In this document: piece after piece, positions 44,293 to 54,905 of the stretch
How the letters are laid out: each line of letters begins with the position of its first letter
How positions within the stretch are numbered: position 1 is the stretch's first letter
Notes under the pieces: generated by a model
The model's input: only the letters and a program-made list of their open reading frames with translations
Told to the model about the DNA's origin: nothing
The model's database searches: none
Made by a program: the position numbers and the translations under genes
NCBI RefSeq assembly: GCF_002207865.1
Contig: NZ_BDQM01000004.1
Location: forward strand, 124,001 to 188,000
Direction: 5' to 3'
Source: Colwellia marinimaniae
GTDB lineage: Bacteria; Pseudomonadota; Gammaproteobacteria; Enterobacterales; Alteromonadaceae
Length of the DNA stretch: 64,000 bases

Positions 44293-45762
44293 ATGAGTAA
44301 TTTAGATTGTCAATCAGCGAGTGACATCGTCATTTTTGGAGCCTTAGGTGATTTATCACGACGTAAGCTATTACCCGCACTCTATCAATTGGAGGTGTCG
44401 GGTTTAATCCATAAAGATAGCCGTATAGTGGGCGCAGCAAGACAAGAACATAGTCTAGAAGAATTCAAAAGTATTGTGGTCGAGAATTTAACTAATTTTG
44501 TCAACGAAACAATAGATGAACAAGTACTGACATGTTTCATCAATCGTTTTGTTTATCAACAACTGGATTTTAAAGACAGTGCTTCATTTAATCTCTTAGC
44601 TGATGCACTCGCTAATGGCAATAAGACTCGTGTTTATTACTTTTCAACACCTCCGTCAATTTATGGTGATATTTGTCAGGGTTTAGCTCAGGCTAATTTA
44701 ATTAATGATGCTGATCGTGTGGTTATGGAAAAGCCTATTGGTCACTCCTTAGAGTCTTCTATTGAAATCAATAACCAAGTTTCAAAATACTTCACAGAAA
44801 AGCAAACTTACCGAATTGATCACTATTTAGGTAAAGAAACGGTACTGAATCTTTTGGTGTTACGTTTTGCAAATTCATTGTTTACCAATAATTGGGATCG
44901 TAACAGTATCGACCATGTGCAAATCACCGTGGCTGAAAGTGTCGGTATTGAAGGTCGTTGGGGGTTTTATGACGAAGCAGGGCAACTGCGCGATATGGTA
45001 CAAAATCACCTATTGCAAATTTTGTCGCTATTGGCCATGGAGCCTCCTGCAGATTTAAGTGCCGAGAGTGTGCGTGCAGAAAAACTTAAAGTGATAAGAG
45101 CATTAAAGCCCATTAACCGCGAAAACATTAAAGATAAAGTGGTTCGTGGCCAATACAGTGATGGCTTTTTAGAAGGTGTTGCTGTACCAGGCTATTTAAA
45201 TGAAGAAGGTGCTAACGCCAACAGTAATACGGAAACCTTTGTCGCTATAAAAGCAGAGATAGATAACTGGCGTTGGAAAGGTGTGCCATTTTATCTTCGA
45301 ACCGGCAAGCGTATGCAAAAGAAGCATAGTGAAATAGTCATACACTTTAAACAACAACCCCATAATATTTTTAAAGACAGTTACAGTGATTTACCTGCCA
45401 ATAAATTAACCATTCGTTTGCAACCTGATGAAGGGGTTGAGTTACAAATGATGAACAAAATACCCGGTATAGCTTCACAGATGCTTATTCAAGAAAATAA
45501 ATTGGATTTAAGTTTCTCTGATACCTATAAAGACCAGCGTGTTGTTGATGCTTATGAGCGCTTAATGTTAGAAGTGTTAAATGGTAATCAATCATTATTT
45601 GTTAGTCGTGACGAGGTTGAAGCCGCTTGGACTTGGGCTGATAGCATTATTGAAGCATGGAAAACCACCAATGAAGTACCTAAACCTTATGCTGCCGGTT
45701 CTTGGGGACCTGTAGCTTCTATTTCCTTAATCGCGCGTGATGATCGCCAATGGGTTGAATAA
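44293..45762 (+). CDS. zwf: Glucose-6-phosphate 1-dehydrogenase
   Basis: This enzyme (489 residues) oxidises glucose-6-phosphate to 6-phosphogluconolactone with NADP. The nucleotide-binding motif FGALGDLSRRKL is at about 15-26, and the active-site motif RIDHYLGKE at about 174-182. It is the first gene of a zwf-pgl-edd-eda operon that runs the Entner-Doudoroff pathway. The stop overlaps the pgl start in TAATG. Two HexR-type operators lie upstream. Confidence 0.96.
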   Translation: MSNLDCQSASDIVIFGALGDLSRRKLLPALYQLEVSGLIHKDSRIVGAARQEHSLEEFKSIVVENLTNFVNETIDEQVLTCFINRFVYQQLDFKDSASFNLLADALANGNKTRVYYFSTPPSIYGDICQGLAQANLINDADRVVMEKPIGHSLESSIEINNQVSKYFTEKQTYRIDHYLGKETVLNLLVLRFANSLFTNNWDRNSIDHVQITVAESVGIEGRWGFYDEAGQLRDMVQNHLLQILSLLAMEPPADLSAESVRAEKLKVIRALKPINRENIKDKVVRGQYSDGFLEGVAVPGYLNEEGANANSNTETFVAIKAEIDNWRWKGVPFYLRTGKRMQKKHSEIVIHFKQQPHNIFKDSYSDLPANKLTIRLQPDEGVELQMMNKIPGIASQMLIQENKLDLSFSDTYKDQRVVDAYERLMLEVLNGNQSLFVSRDEVEAAWTWADSIIEAWKTTNEVPKPYAAGSWGPVASISLIARDDRQWVE

Positions 45763-46457
45763 TGCACCAGTTAACAGAGTTCTCTACACGTAAAAATTTA
45801 GATGTTGCCTTGGCCCAAACAGTGAGTCAAATCCTTGCGCAAGCAATAAGCCTAAAAGGCAAAGCAAGTATCGCCGTTTCAGGTGGTTCAACACCGAAAG
45901 GCTTTTTTAAGGTGTTATCACAACGTGATATTGACTGGTCAAAAGTAACCATCACCTTAGCGGATGAACGTTGGGTGGCAATCGATAGTCAAGACAGTAA
46001 TACCCGCTTAGTGCATGAAAATTTACTACAAAATAATGCCGCGGCAGCGAATTTCTTTCACTTGAAACAAGGTGATGAATTAACGGATGAAACCCTTACT
46101 GATTTAAACGTGGCGGCAAGTAAAACGTTATTACCACTGGATGTATTAATTTTAGGTATGGGCGAAGACGGTCATACTGCTTCATTATTCCCGTGTAGCG
46201 ACGAAATTAATGTTGGCCTTGATGAGAAAAACGATGCAGTACTCATGAAAGTTCAACCTAAAACAGCGCCGCATCAACGTATCAGTTTTACTTTTGCTAG
46301 CTTAATCACCAGCAAAAATATTTTCCTTCATTCATGCGGAGAAGGAAAGAAGACGGTATTAACACAAGCGTTAAATGGTGATGATCCGTTTGAAATGCCG
46401 ATCAGAGCATTTTTACAACACCCTAGCTTAAACACGCAAATTTTTTGGGCTCCCTAA
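45762..46457 (+). CDS. pgl: 6-phosphogluconolactonase
   Basis: This enzyme (231 residues) hydrolyses 6-phosphogluconolactone to 6-phosphogluconate. Family motifs are AVSGGSTPKGFFKVL, LADERWV and LGMGEDGHTASLFP. Its start overlaps the zwf stop by one base, so translation is coupled. edd follows after 61 bases. Confidence 0.95.
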   Translation: MHQLTEFSTRKNLDVALAQTVSQILAQAISLKGKASIAVSGGSTPKGFFKVLSQRDIDWSKVTITLADERWVAIDSQDSNTRLVHENLLQNNAAAANFFHLKQGDELTDETLTDLNVAASKTLLPLDVLILGMGEDGHTASLFPCSDEINVGLDEKNDAVLMKVQPKTAPHQRISFTFASLITSKNIFLHSCGEGKKTVLTQALNGDDPFEMPIRAFLQHPSLNTQIFWAP

Positions 46458-46518
46458 CTCACTTGTCAAATAAGTTTAAGTAATAAATAAAATAAAAGTA
46501 TATAAGTTGAGAGAGAAA

Positions 46519-48333
46519 ATGAAACAGCAAATAGTAGATATTACCGACAGAATAATAAAACGTAGTGCTAAAACACGTGCTGAGTATTTAGCGAAAATTG
46601 ACGCGGCAAAATCAGACACAGTACATCGTGCAGCTTTATCATGTGGTAACTTAGCCCACGGCTTTGCTGCCTGTGGCAAGGATGATAAGTCATCATTACG
46701 CGGCATTCAACACTCAGATATCGCTATTGTTACATCTTACAATGATATGCTTAGTGCGCATCAACCGTATCAAACTTATCCTGATATCATTAAAGCTGCA
46801 GTAAAAGATGCCGGTGGTGTTGCCCAAGTCGCTGCTGGCGTACCTGCCATGTGTGACGGTGTTACGCAAGGTCAACCAGGTATGGATCTTAGCCTGATGA
46901 GTCGTGATGTAATTGCGATGTCAGCGGCTATAGGTTTATCTCACAACATGTTTGATGGCGCATTAATGTTAGGCATCTGTGACAAAATCGTACCGGGTTT
47001 GTTGATAGCGAGTATGACCTTTGGGCATTTACCTATTGTATTTATTCCTGCGGGGCCCATGCCTTCAGGTCTGCCAAACAAAGAAAAAGCTCGTGTGCGT
47101 CAGCAGCATGCTAAGGGTGAAGTAGATGAAGTAGTGTTACTTGAGGCTGAATCTGCATCATATCATTCTGCCGGTACTTGTACTTTCTTCGGCACAGCAA
47201 ATTCAAATCAACTGGTTGTTGAAGTGATGGGCTTACATTTACCAGGTGCCTCTTTTATTGCACCTAATACCCAGCTTCGTGAAGAATTAACAAAGGCTGC
47301 TGCTCGTCAGGCGACACGTTTAACTCAGCAATCGGGTAACTATATGCCGATTGGTAAAATGGTCGATGAACGTTCAGTTGTTAACGCAATTGTTGCCTTG
47401 TTAGCAACGGGTGGCTCTACGAACTTGGTCATGCACATCATTGCTTTTGCTAAAGCGGCTGGCATCATTATTAACTTCCAAGATTTTAATGATTTATCTT
47501 CAGCGGTTCCTTTGCTTACCCGTATTTACCCTAATGGTCATGCGGATATCAACCAGTTCCAAGAAGCAGGTGGTATGGCATTACTGTTCCGTGAACTTAT
47601 TGAAGGCGGACTTGTATTTGAGGATGTTGAAACCATCTGTGGTCGCGGCTTAACTCGATACACTAAGAAGCCTGTGCTAGATAATGGACAGCTTAAGTGG
47701 GTTGATTGCGTTGAAAAGTCACTTGATGATGCAATTATTGCCACAGTTGCTAAGCCATTCAGTTCTCATGGTGGTTTACGAGTGATGAAAGGTAATTTAG
47801 GTGTTGCTGTTATTAAAACGTCATCACTTAGAGAAGGCAGCTTTGTTATTAACGCTCCAGCGGTTGTTTTTGAAGACCAGCATCAATTACAGGCGGCATT
47901 TGACGCCGGTGAACTCGAAAAAGATTTTGTTGCAGTGGTAAGATTCCAAGGGCCTAAAGCGCGTGGTATGCCTGAATTACATAAATTAACGCCATTGTTA
48001 GGCGTGCTGCAAGACAAAGGCTTTAAAGTAGCCCTTCTTACTGACGGACGTATGTCTGGTGCTTCGGGTAAGGTACCTGCAGCCATTCATTTATGCCCTG
48101 AGGCACTTGATGGTGGTTTGATTGCTAAGGTTCAGACAGGCGACATGATTAACCTCAATGGTGAAACAGGTGAGTTAACATTGCTCGTTGATGAGCAGGA
48201 ATTAGCCAATCGTAAGACGGCACTATTTCAAGTTAATGGCCACCATGAAGGTATGGGGCGTGAGTTATTTGGCTTTATGCGCCGTAACTTGAGTTCAGCT
48301 GAAACAGGTGCCTGTTCGCTATTCGACTCTTAA
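46519..48333 (+). CDS. edd: Phosphogluconate dehydratase
   Basis: This is an Fe-S dehydratase of the IlvD/Edd family (604 residues; E. coli Edd 603) that converts 6-phosphogluconate to KDPG. Cluster-ligand cysteines are in [15 protein letters not shown] and GICDKIVPG, with '[15 protein letters not shown]' as a further family signature. The ATG at 46519 follows GAGAGA; an upstream TTG (46507) is less likely. Third gene of the Entner-Doudoroff operon. Confidence 0.96.
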   Translation: MKQQIVDITDRIIKRSAKTRAEYLAKIDAAKSDTVHRAALSCGNLAHGFAACGKDDKSSLRGIQHSDIAIVTSYNDMLSAHQPYQTYPDIIKAAVKDAGGVAQVAAGVPAMCDGVTQGQPGMDLSLMSRDVIAMSAAIGLSHNMFDGALMLGICDKIVPGLLIASMTFGHLPIVFIPAGPMPSGLPNKEKARVRQQHAKGEVDEVVLLEAESASYHSAGTCTFFGTANSNQLVVEVMGLHLPGASFIAPNTQLREELTKAAARQATRLTQQSGNYMPIGKMVDERSVVNAIVALLATGGSTNLVMHIIAFAKAAGIIINFQDFNDLSSAVPLLTRIYPNGHADINQFQEAGGMALLFRELIEGGLVFEDVETICGRGLTRYTKKPVLDNGQLKWVDCVEKSLDDAIIATVAKPFSSHGGLRVMKGNLGVAVIKTSSLREGSFVINAPAVVFEDQHQLQAAFDAGELEKDFVAVVRFQGPKARGMPELHKLTPLLGVLQDKGFKVALLTDGRMSGASGKVPAAIHLCPEALDGGLIAKVQTGDMINLNGETGELTLLVDEQELANRKTALFQVNGHHEGMGRELFGFMRRNLSSAETGACSLFDS

Positions 48334-48465
48334 TCACTAGTAATAAGAGTAAAGAACAGATAACGATTAAGGAGTCATACCTTGGCTCCTTAATAATTAA
48401 TAATTTAAAGCATTCAGCGCCTATTTAACCCTAGGTTTAATAGGCCAAGAAAATAGAGAGGATTT

Positions 48466-49113
48466 ATGACAGTATCAAAAAATTGGCAAATCATGCCAAA
48501 GGACCTTTTCAACATGGGGCCTATTGTTCCTGTATTAGTAATCAATAAAGTTGAAGATGCGTTGTATATTGCGGAAGCATTATTAGCTGCGGATGTTAAT
48601 GTCTTAGAAGTAACCTTACGTACGCCCGTCGCACTTGATGTGATTAGTATCATTGCCAAAGAGCTGCCAGAAGCGATCATTGGCTCAGGTACAGTGACCA
48701 ATCGTCATCAGTTACAGCAGTCTTATGATGCTGGTGCTAAATTTGCAATTAGCCCAGGTTTAACCAAAGACTTATTACAAGCCGGCAATGACGGTAATAT
48801 TGCCCTAATACCCGGTATATCTTCAATTTCTGAGCTTATGGATGGAGCAGATTATGGTTACGACCATTTGAAATTCTTCCCAGCAGAAGCATCCGGTGGT
48901 ATTAAGGCCCTTAAATCAATTGGTGGACCTTTCCCAGACATTCGTTTTTGCCCAACAGGAGGCATAAATTTAAATAACGTGCGTGACTATTTGGCCTTAC
49001 CTAATGTTGTTTGTTGTGGTGGCTCATGGTTAGTATCAAGTGAAATTGTTGACAATAAGAACTGGTCGGAAATTACTAAATTAGCCAAACAAGCCTTAGT
49101 CCATGTAAAGTAG
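48466..49113 (+). CDS. eda: KDPG/KHG aldolase
   Basis: This aldolase (215 residues) splits 2-keto-3-deoxy-6-phosphogluconate to pyruvate and glyceraldehyde-3-phosphate. The Schiff-base lysine is K136 in HLKFFPAEASGG; VLEVTLRTP and GSGTVTN are also typical. A GAGGA SD precedes the ATG. It closes the zwf-pgl-edd-eda operon, with a terminator after the stop, and its product pyruvate joins that from pyk, also in this locus. Confidence 0.96.
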   Translation: MTVSKNWQIMPKDLFNMGPIVPVLVINKVEDALYIAEALLAADVNVLEVTLRTPVALDVISIIAKELPEAIIGSGTVTNRHQLQQSYDAGAKFAISPGLTKDLLQAGNDGNIALIPGISSISELMDGADYGYDHLKFFPAEASGGIKALKSIGGPFPDIRFCPTGGINLNNVRDYLALPNVVCCGGSWLVSSEIVDNKNWSEITKLAKQALVHVK

Positions 49114-49182
49114 CTCAGGGGTACAAATTACCAGCAAAAGCACTAAGGGTATAGCTACTCTGAGGGTGAGATAACCACCATT

Positions 49183-49220
49183 AAAAAAGCCAGTCATTAT
49201 AAATAATGACTGGCTTTTTA
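49183..49220. terminator. Bidirectional terminator after eda
   Basis: A 16-bp stem (AAAAAGCCAGTCATTA / TAATGACTGGCTTTTT, loop TAAA) has A/T runs on both sides. It separates eda from the convergent GYF_2 genes. Confidence 0.92.
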
Positions 49221-49265
49221 TGTATGTCGTTTAAAAGATTATTAATTGCGATAGCAGTAACGATT

Positions 49266-50219
49266 TTATTGGTTGTTTTGAGCTATTTTTAAACGTTCAG
49301 CCATTGATAGTGGTTCTTCTTTAGCTTTATTCGCATCTACATTGACAGTTTTTACTTCTTTCTCTATTTTACTGTCACCTTTAAATACCGATTTCATCAT
49401 ATTTTTCATACCATTGAAACTGTCTTTAGGCGATTGACTGGCTTCGTAGGAGTCATATAAAGGTGATTGGCTTGCCGTTTTTTCTACTTTTTTAGCCGGT
49501 TTTTTAGTGACTTTTTTAGCTTCTTGTTTAGCCTGAGTTTTTACGGACTCTTTTATTGCAACCGGTGTTTCCTCAAGCTTTGCTTCGTTGGGTTCAACAC
49601 GCTGATGAGGGGTAGCTAATATTTCTTGCGCAAGCTTGGCTTTGCTTCCTTGGGCATTGTCTGCTAACAAGTTGTTTTCCTGCTCTTGTAGTATTGCTGT
49701 ACTTGGAGTACAAGAGGGCATGAAGATATCATTCGAGCTCATTCTATGGGTAAAATCATCAACCACGGCTGACATTTCTGTTTCCGCAATATGTACCGCG
49801 TCTTTAACCTGAGATAGCTTACGGCTTAAATTTTTGTACTTCTTCTCGATGTTATCGATAGCACCTTTAACATCATCATTTAAATTTTTGGTCAAGTCTT
49901 TATAGCTGGCAATTTGTTGTTCAAACTTAGCTAAAGATGACTGGCTGTGATTAATACTATCGTCAATGGAGGTTAATTTTCCTTCTAAGCGCTGCTTTTT
50001 AGCTAAAAACTGATCAGAAATTTCTTTTGGTATTAATGGCGCTTGTACTGTTGGCGGAAGTACATCGACAAATTCACTAATACAATTGACTGGCTTCCAT
50101 TGATTAAATGAAGGATGCCAGCCATAGACATTAGGGTTAGTGGCTAAATAATCTTTTGCTGCATCTAAATCTAAGGGGGCAGTAATTTCGCCATTATTTG
50201 AAAAAAACCATTTTTTCAT
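49266..50219 (-). CDS. GYF_2-domain coiled-coil protein
   Basis: This is a 317-residue protein with an N-terminal GYF_2-type domain (about residues 1-50; MKKWFFSNNGEITAPLDL...WHPSFNQWKPV). A long coiled coil (about 67-150) and a Lys/Ala/Glu-rich low-complexity region (about 200-250) follow. The C-terminal segment, about residues 255-317, contains 'DSFNGMKNMMKSVFKGDSKIEKEVK'. GYF domains bind proline-rich or other peptides. The function is unknown. It is paralogous to the gene directly upstream (50303-50734), and the two are probably cotranscribed. Confidence 0.78.
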   Translation of the reverse strand: MKKWFFSNNGEITAPLDLDAAKDYLATNPNVYGWHPSFNQWKPVNCISEFVDVLPPTVQAPLIPKEISDQFLAKKQRLEGKLTSIDDSINHSQSSLAKFEQQIASYKDLTKNLNDDVKGAIDNIEKKYKNLSRKLSQVKDAVHIAETEMSAVVDDFTHRMSSNDIFMPSCTPSTAILQEQENNLLADNAQGSKAKLAQEILATPHQRVEPNEAKLEETPVAIKESVKTQAKQEAKKVTKKPAKKVEKTASQSPLYDSYEASQSPKDSFNGMKNMMKSVFKGDSKIEKEVKTVNVDANKAKEEPLSMAERLKIAQNNQ

Positions 50220-50302
50220 AGTAAATACTCTTATCTGTTAACTTTAGTGTTTATGATGAATCGGATTCACTGGTTAACTGTTAGTTAAATATGCTGAAGT
50301 CA

Positions 50303-50734
50303 TTAGTAATCAGCTTTAATTACGTTAGCTAGGTTCTTTTGTAAAGCGGCGTACTGCTCTTCAATTGTCTTAACGACCACTCTAACTTCTTCCGTTAAAT
50401 TATGGGCAATAGTGCTATAATTATCTAATTCGGTATCTATTTCATATAAAGAGTCGGAAGTGATTTTAATTGTTTTATCTATACGTTCTAAGGTTGTTAT
50501 TAATTCTTTTTCTTCGCCAATTAAATCATCAATAAGATCATTGGGGATGGCTACTGGCGGAGGAGGGGGCGTGACTGATGTTTCAAATTCATTAATACAA
50601 CTAACCGGAACCCAATGAGTATAAGAAGGATGCCAAGCATATAAGTCAGGATTTTTAGAAATAAATTCGTTTGACTCTTTTAATGCTAAAGGGCCAGTTA
50701 CTTCTCCATTGTCAGAAAAAAACCATTTTTTCAT
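50303..50734 (-). CDS. GYF_2-domain protein, short paralogue
   Basis: This 143-residue protein has the same N-terminal GYF_2-like domain as its neighbour (MKKWFFSDNGEVTGPLALKE...WHPSYTHWVPVSCINEF), a proline stretch (PPPPP) and a short coiled coil, but lacks the long low-complexity and C-terminal parts. The two genes appear to be a tandem duplication that diverged in length. Function unknown. Confidence 0.78.
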   Translation of the reverse strand: MKKWFFSDNGEVTGPLALKESNEFISKNPDLYAWHPSYTHWVPVSCINEFETSVTPPPPPVAIPNDLIDDLIGEEKELITTLERIDKTIKITSDSLYEIDTELDNYSTIAHNLTEEVRVVVKTIEEQYAALQKNLANVIKADY

Positions 50735-50891
50735 AATAATTATTACTCTCTTTTATATTCGTTACCTTACTCTTAACTAGGTAACAATAATGACCTATCT
50801 AATTTATTAACAGCTGGCCGACAACTATTCACCATTTAACGTTAGCCTAGAGCAACAGTCAAGCTATTTGTTAATGCTAAGTTATTGTTTG

Positions 50892-50953
50892 TATAATACC
50901 AATTTGATGAAATTTCTCGCTGAGTGGGAAAGAACTTAATCAACTTGGTATAT
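50892..50953. repeat. Imperfect inverted repeat, REP-like
   Basis: ATACCAA-T-TTGAT (50896-50908) is mirrored by ATCAA-C-TTGGTAT (50939-50951). Sequences of the type ATACCAAT...TTGGTAT recur in intergenic regions of Alteromonadales and Vibrionaceae genomes as I recall, so this may be one copy of a dispersed element. Confidence 0.45.
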
Positions 50954-51043
50954 CTTTCCAGAGTTAGCTTGTTGGGTGATTTAGCTTAGGTCGAGTAGAT
51001 GACTACTCCTCATATTCATTGATAAAGTAGCTGGGATTTAGAC

Positions 51044-51080
51044 AAAAAAAAGCCAGTTATATTATTTTATAACTGGCTTT
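51044..51080 (-). terminator. Intrinsic terminator of rne
   Basis: A 12-bp stem (AAAGCCAGTTAT / ATAACTGGCTTT) followed on the minus strand by a T-run, 22 bases after the rne stop. Confidence 0.85.
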
Positions 51081-51101
51081 AAACGTTAAGTTAGGTGTGC
51101 T

Positions 51102-54100
51102 TTACGGCTTAGTTGCCTGCGCAGCGCTACGGTTTACTACATCAGCCGTTATAGCCGTTCTGCCTGATGACTGATGAGCGAGTCGCTCACTATCGGCCAT
51201 AAAGCTAGTCGGAATTTCTTTAATGGTGGTGATAGTTTCCGTTTTTGTCATAGGCGCCGTGGCATGGCCAGAAAGGCGATTTGCTTTTTTAACTTGCCTG
51301 GCTAGCTTTTTATCCTTAGGTGCCGATTTCTTTGTCACCGGGGCTGCTTTTTTAGTCGTAGTAGCCGGTTTTTCAACTTTTTCAACTGGCACCGTCTCAA
51401 CCTTTTCTTCTTGAACTTTGCTGTCGGTATTAGCGGTTTCAGTGTCAATAGCTACCGGAGTGACAATATCTTCGCTTTGTTGCTCAACAACTTCAGCCGT
51501 TTGATTTGTCACTACTGAGGTTACTTTAGTTTCGTCAACGTCTGCGGTGGTTGCCGTTAACGTTTCTTTAGTTGCAGTAATATCTTCTTTTTGCTCTAAA
51601 GGTAACTCTTGTTGAACTTCTGTTACTGGCTCCGCAACCTCAGTTGTTGACGTGTCTTCTTTGGCTTGCGGCGCAGCAATTACTGCTGCGCTTGCTAACG
51701 GCTCTTCAACAGTAGATTCAATTGTCGGTGTTGTCACTGCTGCAACGACTTCATCTTTAACAACTTCATCAGATGTTGCTTTATCGACTTCAGTTGAGGA
51801 CGTCTCTACTTCAGACTGTGCGGCCATTTCTGCCGTAACAGGATTAGCAGTAGCAGGGTAACGCGCTTCTACTGATTCATCGACAGTCAAAGTTTCACTG
51901 GTTAATGGCTGCTCTTGCGCTGCAGTTTCAGCACTGTTTTCACTATTACGACGACGACGTTGTCCATTTGCTCTTAGGTGTCTAGGTGAACGTCTATTTC
52001 GTGGTCGGTCATCATGTTTTGCTTCGCTTTCTGCCACAGGATTATTAAGCTGTTCAGTCTCAATAACTTTAACTGCGGTTGATTGTTCAGTCTCAATAAC
52101 TTTAACTGAGGTTGATTGTTCAGCGCTATCAATAGCTTTACTAGGTATTTCAATACGTATTTTTTTGCGACTAGTTCTACGTTGACGACGCTCAGTGACT
52201 TTATCTTCTTTAACAACTTTATCTTTATCTAGATTGTCATTCTTACGCGCTTGTCTCTTCGGCTTATTCAGTTCGTCATCACGAGTGGAACGGGTATTTC
52301 TTGCTTCACTGCTATTACTGGTTGAGCGAGTCGAAGAATTGTCCTCGTTGCGATCATTTTGTTCGATGCGATTACGATTACCGCTACGACTATTACGACG
52401 CTTACCTTGTTGATTCTCACGTCTACTTTGCGAACGTCTAGGCTTATCACTGGTGTTACTTTCTTTTACATCTTTTACATCTTTAACTTCTTCAGCTACT
52501 TTTTCAGTAACAAAAAGTCCCTTTAACCAAGCAAATAATCCCTTAGGATTTTCTTGCTTTTCTGTCTTTGTTTGTTCAGCTTTTTTGCTTAAGTCACTTG
52601 GTCGTGGGGCAGGTGTTGGTGTTGTCATGCCTTGAATTAAGGGTTCATCACGTTTTGCCGTCACTTTATCAAATTTAGGCATTTTAGCTTCTTCAATTTC
52701 AGCTTGTTTTACCGGTAATTCATAACTTGCTTCTTCGACAGTTTCATCAGTTTTAACACGCAGTACTTCGTATTGCGGGGTATCCATATGTGGATTAGGA
52801 ATGATTAAAACCCTGACATTATGATGCTTTTCAATATGCATCACTGAACGGCGCTTTTCATTTAATAAATAAGTAGCAACAGGTACTGGCACTTGTGCTT
52901 GTACCTGTAAGGTATTATCTTTAATGGCTTCTTCTTCCATTAAGCGTAATATCGATAACGCTAAAGACTCAACACCACGTACATGACCGGTACCACTACA
53001 ACGAGGACATACCCCTTGGCTTGTTTCACCAATTGACGGACGTAAACGTTGACGAGACATTTCTAATAAGCCAAAACGAGAGATCTTACCTAATTGAATG
53101 CGGGCTCTGTCCTGGTGAACTGAATCACGCATTCTATTTTCTACTTCACGTTGGTGTCGAACGGGTGTCATATCGATAAAGTCAATAACGATTAAACCAC
53201 CCAAATCACGTAAACGTAGCTGACGAGCAATCTCTTCAGCCGCTTCCAAATTGGTATTGAAAGCCGTCTCTTCAATGTCACTACCCTTAGTGGCTCTAGC
53301 TGAGTTGATATCAATGGAAGTCATGGCTTCGGTCGGGTCAATTACGATTGAACCACCAGAAGGTAGGCGTACTTCACGTTGAAAAGCCGTTTCAATTTGT
53401 GTTTCAATTTGGTAATGAGTAAATAAAGGTACATCACTGGTATAAAGTTTTATTTTACTTAAGAAATCAGGGCGAACCACCTCGATGTGCTTTTTAACAC
53501 TTTCAAAGGTTTTAGGGCGATCAATCAATACTTCACCAATATCACGGCGTAAATAGTCTCGAATGGCGCGTAAAATAAGGTTTGTTTCTTGGTGAATTAA
53601 GAAAGGTGCCGGGCGAGTTTTTCCGGCGTCACTGATTGCTTGCCAGTGATGTAAAAGGACACTGAGATCCCATGCTAATTCGTCATAATCTTTGCCAACG
53701 CCAGCGGTTCTGACAATTAAGCCCATGCCTTTAGGTAATTCTAACTTATTTAAAGACGCTTTTAATTCGGTTCTTTCATCACCTTCAATGCGGCGTGAGA
53801 TACCACCAGCACGAGGATTATTTGGCATTAATACTAAATAGCTACCGGCGAGGCTTATAAAGGTAGTAAGCGCGGCACCTTTTTGGCCACGTTCTTCTTT
53901 ATCTATTTGAACAATAACCTCTTGGCCTTCGCGCAAGACTTCTTTAATGTTAGGGCGACCTTGAAAGGTATAGCCTTTAGGGAAGTATTCACGCGCAATT
54001 TCTTTCATTGGTAAGAAACCATGGCGGTCAGCGCCATAATCAACAAAAGCAGCTTCTAAAGAAGGCTCAATACGGGTGATTTTTGCTTTATATATATTAG

Positions 54101-54215
54101 ATTTTTTTTGTTCATGTCCAGGACTTTCAATATCCAAATCGTAAAGTTTTTGGCCATCTACTAGTGCTACGCGCAATTCTTCTGATTGGGTAGCGTTAAT
54201 TAACATACGTTTCAT
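51102..54215 (-). CDS. rne: Ribonuclease E
   Basis: This is the essential endoribonuclease that starts mRNA decay and processes rRNA and tRNA (1037 residues, E. coli 1061). The S1 domain covers about 37-120. The DNase I-like catalytic region has Asp303 (SIDINSAR) and Asp346 (VIDFIDM) at the E. coli positions, and the Zn-link CPRCSGTGH has C404 and C407. The C-terminal half is disordered: an Arg-rich RNA-binding region ([20 protein letters not shown]), repeated KVIETEQ segments and a long Glu/Thr/Val-rich tail that should scaffold the degradosome. The C-terminal tail differs from E. coli, as usual. It is divergent from rluC, as in E. coli. Confidence 0.97.
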   Translation of the reverse strand: MKRMLINATQSEELRVALVDGQKLYDLDIESPGHEQKKSNIYKAKITRIEPSLEAAFVDYGADRHGFLPMKEIAREYFPKGYTFQGRPNIKEVLREGQEVIVQIDKEERGQKGAALTTFISLAGSYLVLMPNNPRAGGISRRIEGDERTELKASLNKLELPKGMGLIVRTAGVGKDYDELAWDLSVLLHHWQAISDAGKTRPAPFLIHQETNLILRAIRDYLRRDIGEVLIDRPKTFESVKKHIEVVRPDFLSKIKLYTSDVPLFTHYQIETQIETAFQREVRLPSGGSIVIDPTEAMTSIDINSARATKGSDIEETAFNTNLEAAEEIARQLRLRDLGGLIVIDFIDMTPVRHQREVENRMRDSVHQDRARIQLGKISRFGLLEMSRQRLRPSIGETSQGVCPRCSGTGHVRGVESLALSILRLMEEEAIKDNTLQVQAQVPVPVATYLLNEKRRSVMHIEKHHNVRVLIIPNPHMDTPQYEVLRVKTDETVEEASYELPVKQAEIEEAKMPKFDKVTAKRDEPLIQGMTTPTPAPRPSDLSKKAEQTKTEKQENPKGLFAWLKGLFVTEKVAEEVKDVKDVKESNTSDKPRRSQSRRENQQGKRRNSRSGNRNRIEQNDRNEDNSSTRSTSNSSEARNTRSTRDDELNKPKRQARKNDNLDKDKVVKEDKVTERRQRRTSRKKIRIEIPSKAIDSAEQSTSVKVIETEQSTAVKVIETEQLNNPVAESEAKHDDRPRNRRSPRHLRANGQRRRRNSENSAETAAQEQPLTSETLTVDESVEARYPATANPVTAEMAAQSEVETSSTEVDKATSDEVVKDEVVAAVTTPTIESTVEEPLASAAVIAAPQAKEDTSTTEVAEPVTEVQQELPLEQKEDITATKETLTATTADVDETKVTSVVTNQTAEVVEQQSEDIVTPVAIDTETANTDSKVQEEKVETVPVEKVEKPATTTKKAAPVTKKSAPKDKKLARQVKKANRLSGHATAPMTKTETITTIKEIPTSFMADSERLAHQSSGRTAITADVVNRSAAQATKP

Positions 54216-54905
54216 AGTTTGTCGGACTCATTTTTAGTCACAACACATCATTTGCTTAGGACATAAAGCAATCTGTTTTTCTGATAACAGCAAATTGTCA
54301 GCCTCACGGTTGTCACGGTTAACCTGTCATAAAACCAGGTCAAGCTGTTATAAATTCTGATTGTTATTCAATATCACTGCCGTAATTAAAGTAGGCAATG
54401 TTAATTTATTTCTTTATGTGCTCAGCTGGTGTGCTGTGCAAAATACCAGCTTAATTCGCATTGGTATTATTTTATAATAATTGCTTTATGGTGCTGGGCT
54501 AATAACATTTTAAAATCAAATTGTTAAAACTGTTTTTGCTTTTATGACAATCTACCGCGGTTAAGTTTACAAAACTGATAACTACCTGTGTCAATTTATA
54601 CAATAGGCCGTACTATTAATATGTCTTATTTACGCTTGTTACCGTCATAATGGTACAGTTAACAAAATAGAATTCGCATAATAATGTGGCCGCAATTTGC
54701 CTCTTACGTCTCTCTTTAAAGCTTCTAGGGTTAAATGTTACGTTGATTAGCCTAATGTTAGTTTTTTCATAGGGCGGCTTAATACGGTGTTAGCGTTATA
54801 TATCAACTAATAACCCTTTAAGTATCCCACTATCTTTTGATTTTAGCCAATAAAAAGCTATTTTAATTGCATTATAAGCGAAAAAAAATGTGTTAAACTG
54901 CCGTT
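54216..54905. promoter_or_regulatory. rne-rluC divergent region, long rne leader
   Basis: This region of about 690 bases has no ORF. E. coli rne has a long structured leader used for autoregulation, and the length here suggests the same. Visible structures are AGCTGGT/ACCAGCT with a 14-base loop (54424-54451) and ACCTG/CAGGT near 54325-54343, with repeated ACGGTT near 54308-54320. The rluC promoter must lie at the right end. Confidence 0.5.

Larger units (their letters stand above)
50735..51101. other. Intergenic with inverted-repeat element
   Basis: This gap of about 370 bases between the GYF_2 pair and the end of rne contains an imperfect inverted repeat at 50892-50953 and the rne terminator at 51044-51080. 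It also holds the promoter of the GYF_2 genes. No ORF is seen. Confidence 0.6.

Noticed and set aside
51223..52635. Several plus-strand frames within rne
   Set aside because: They lie opposite the low-complexity C-terminal tail of RNase E and give only Ser/Thr/Leu-rich shadows.
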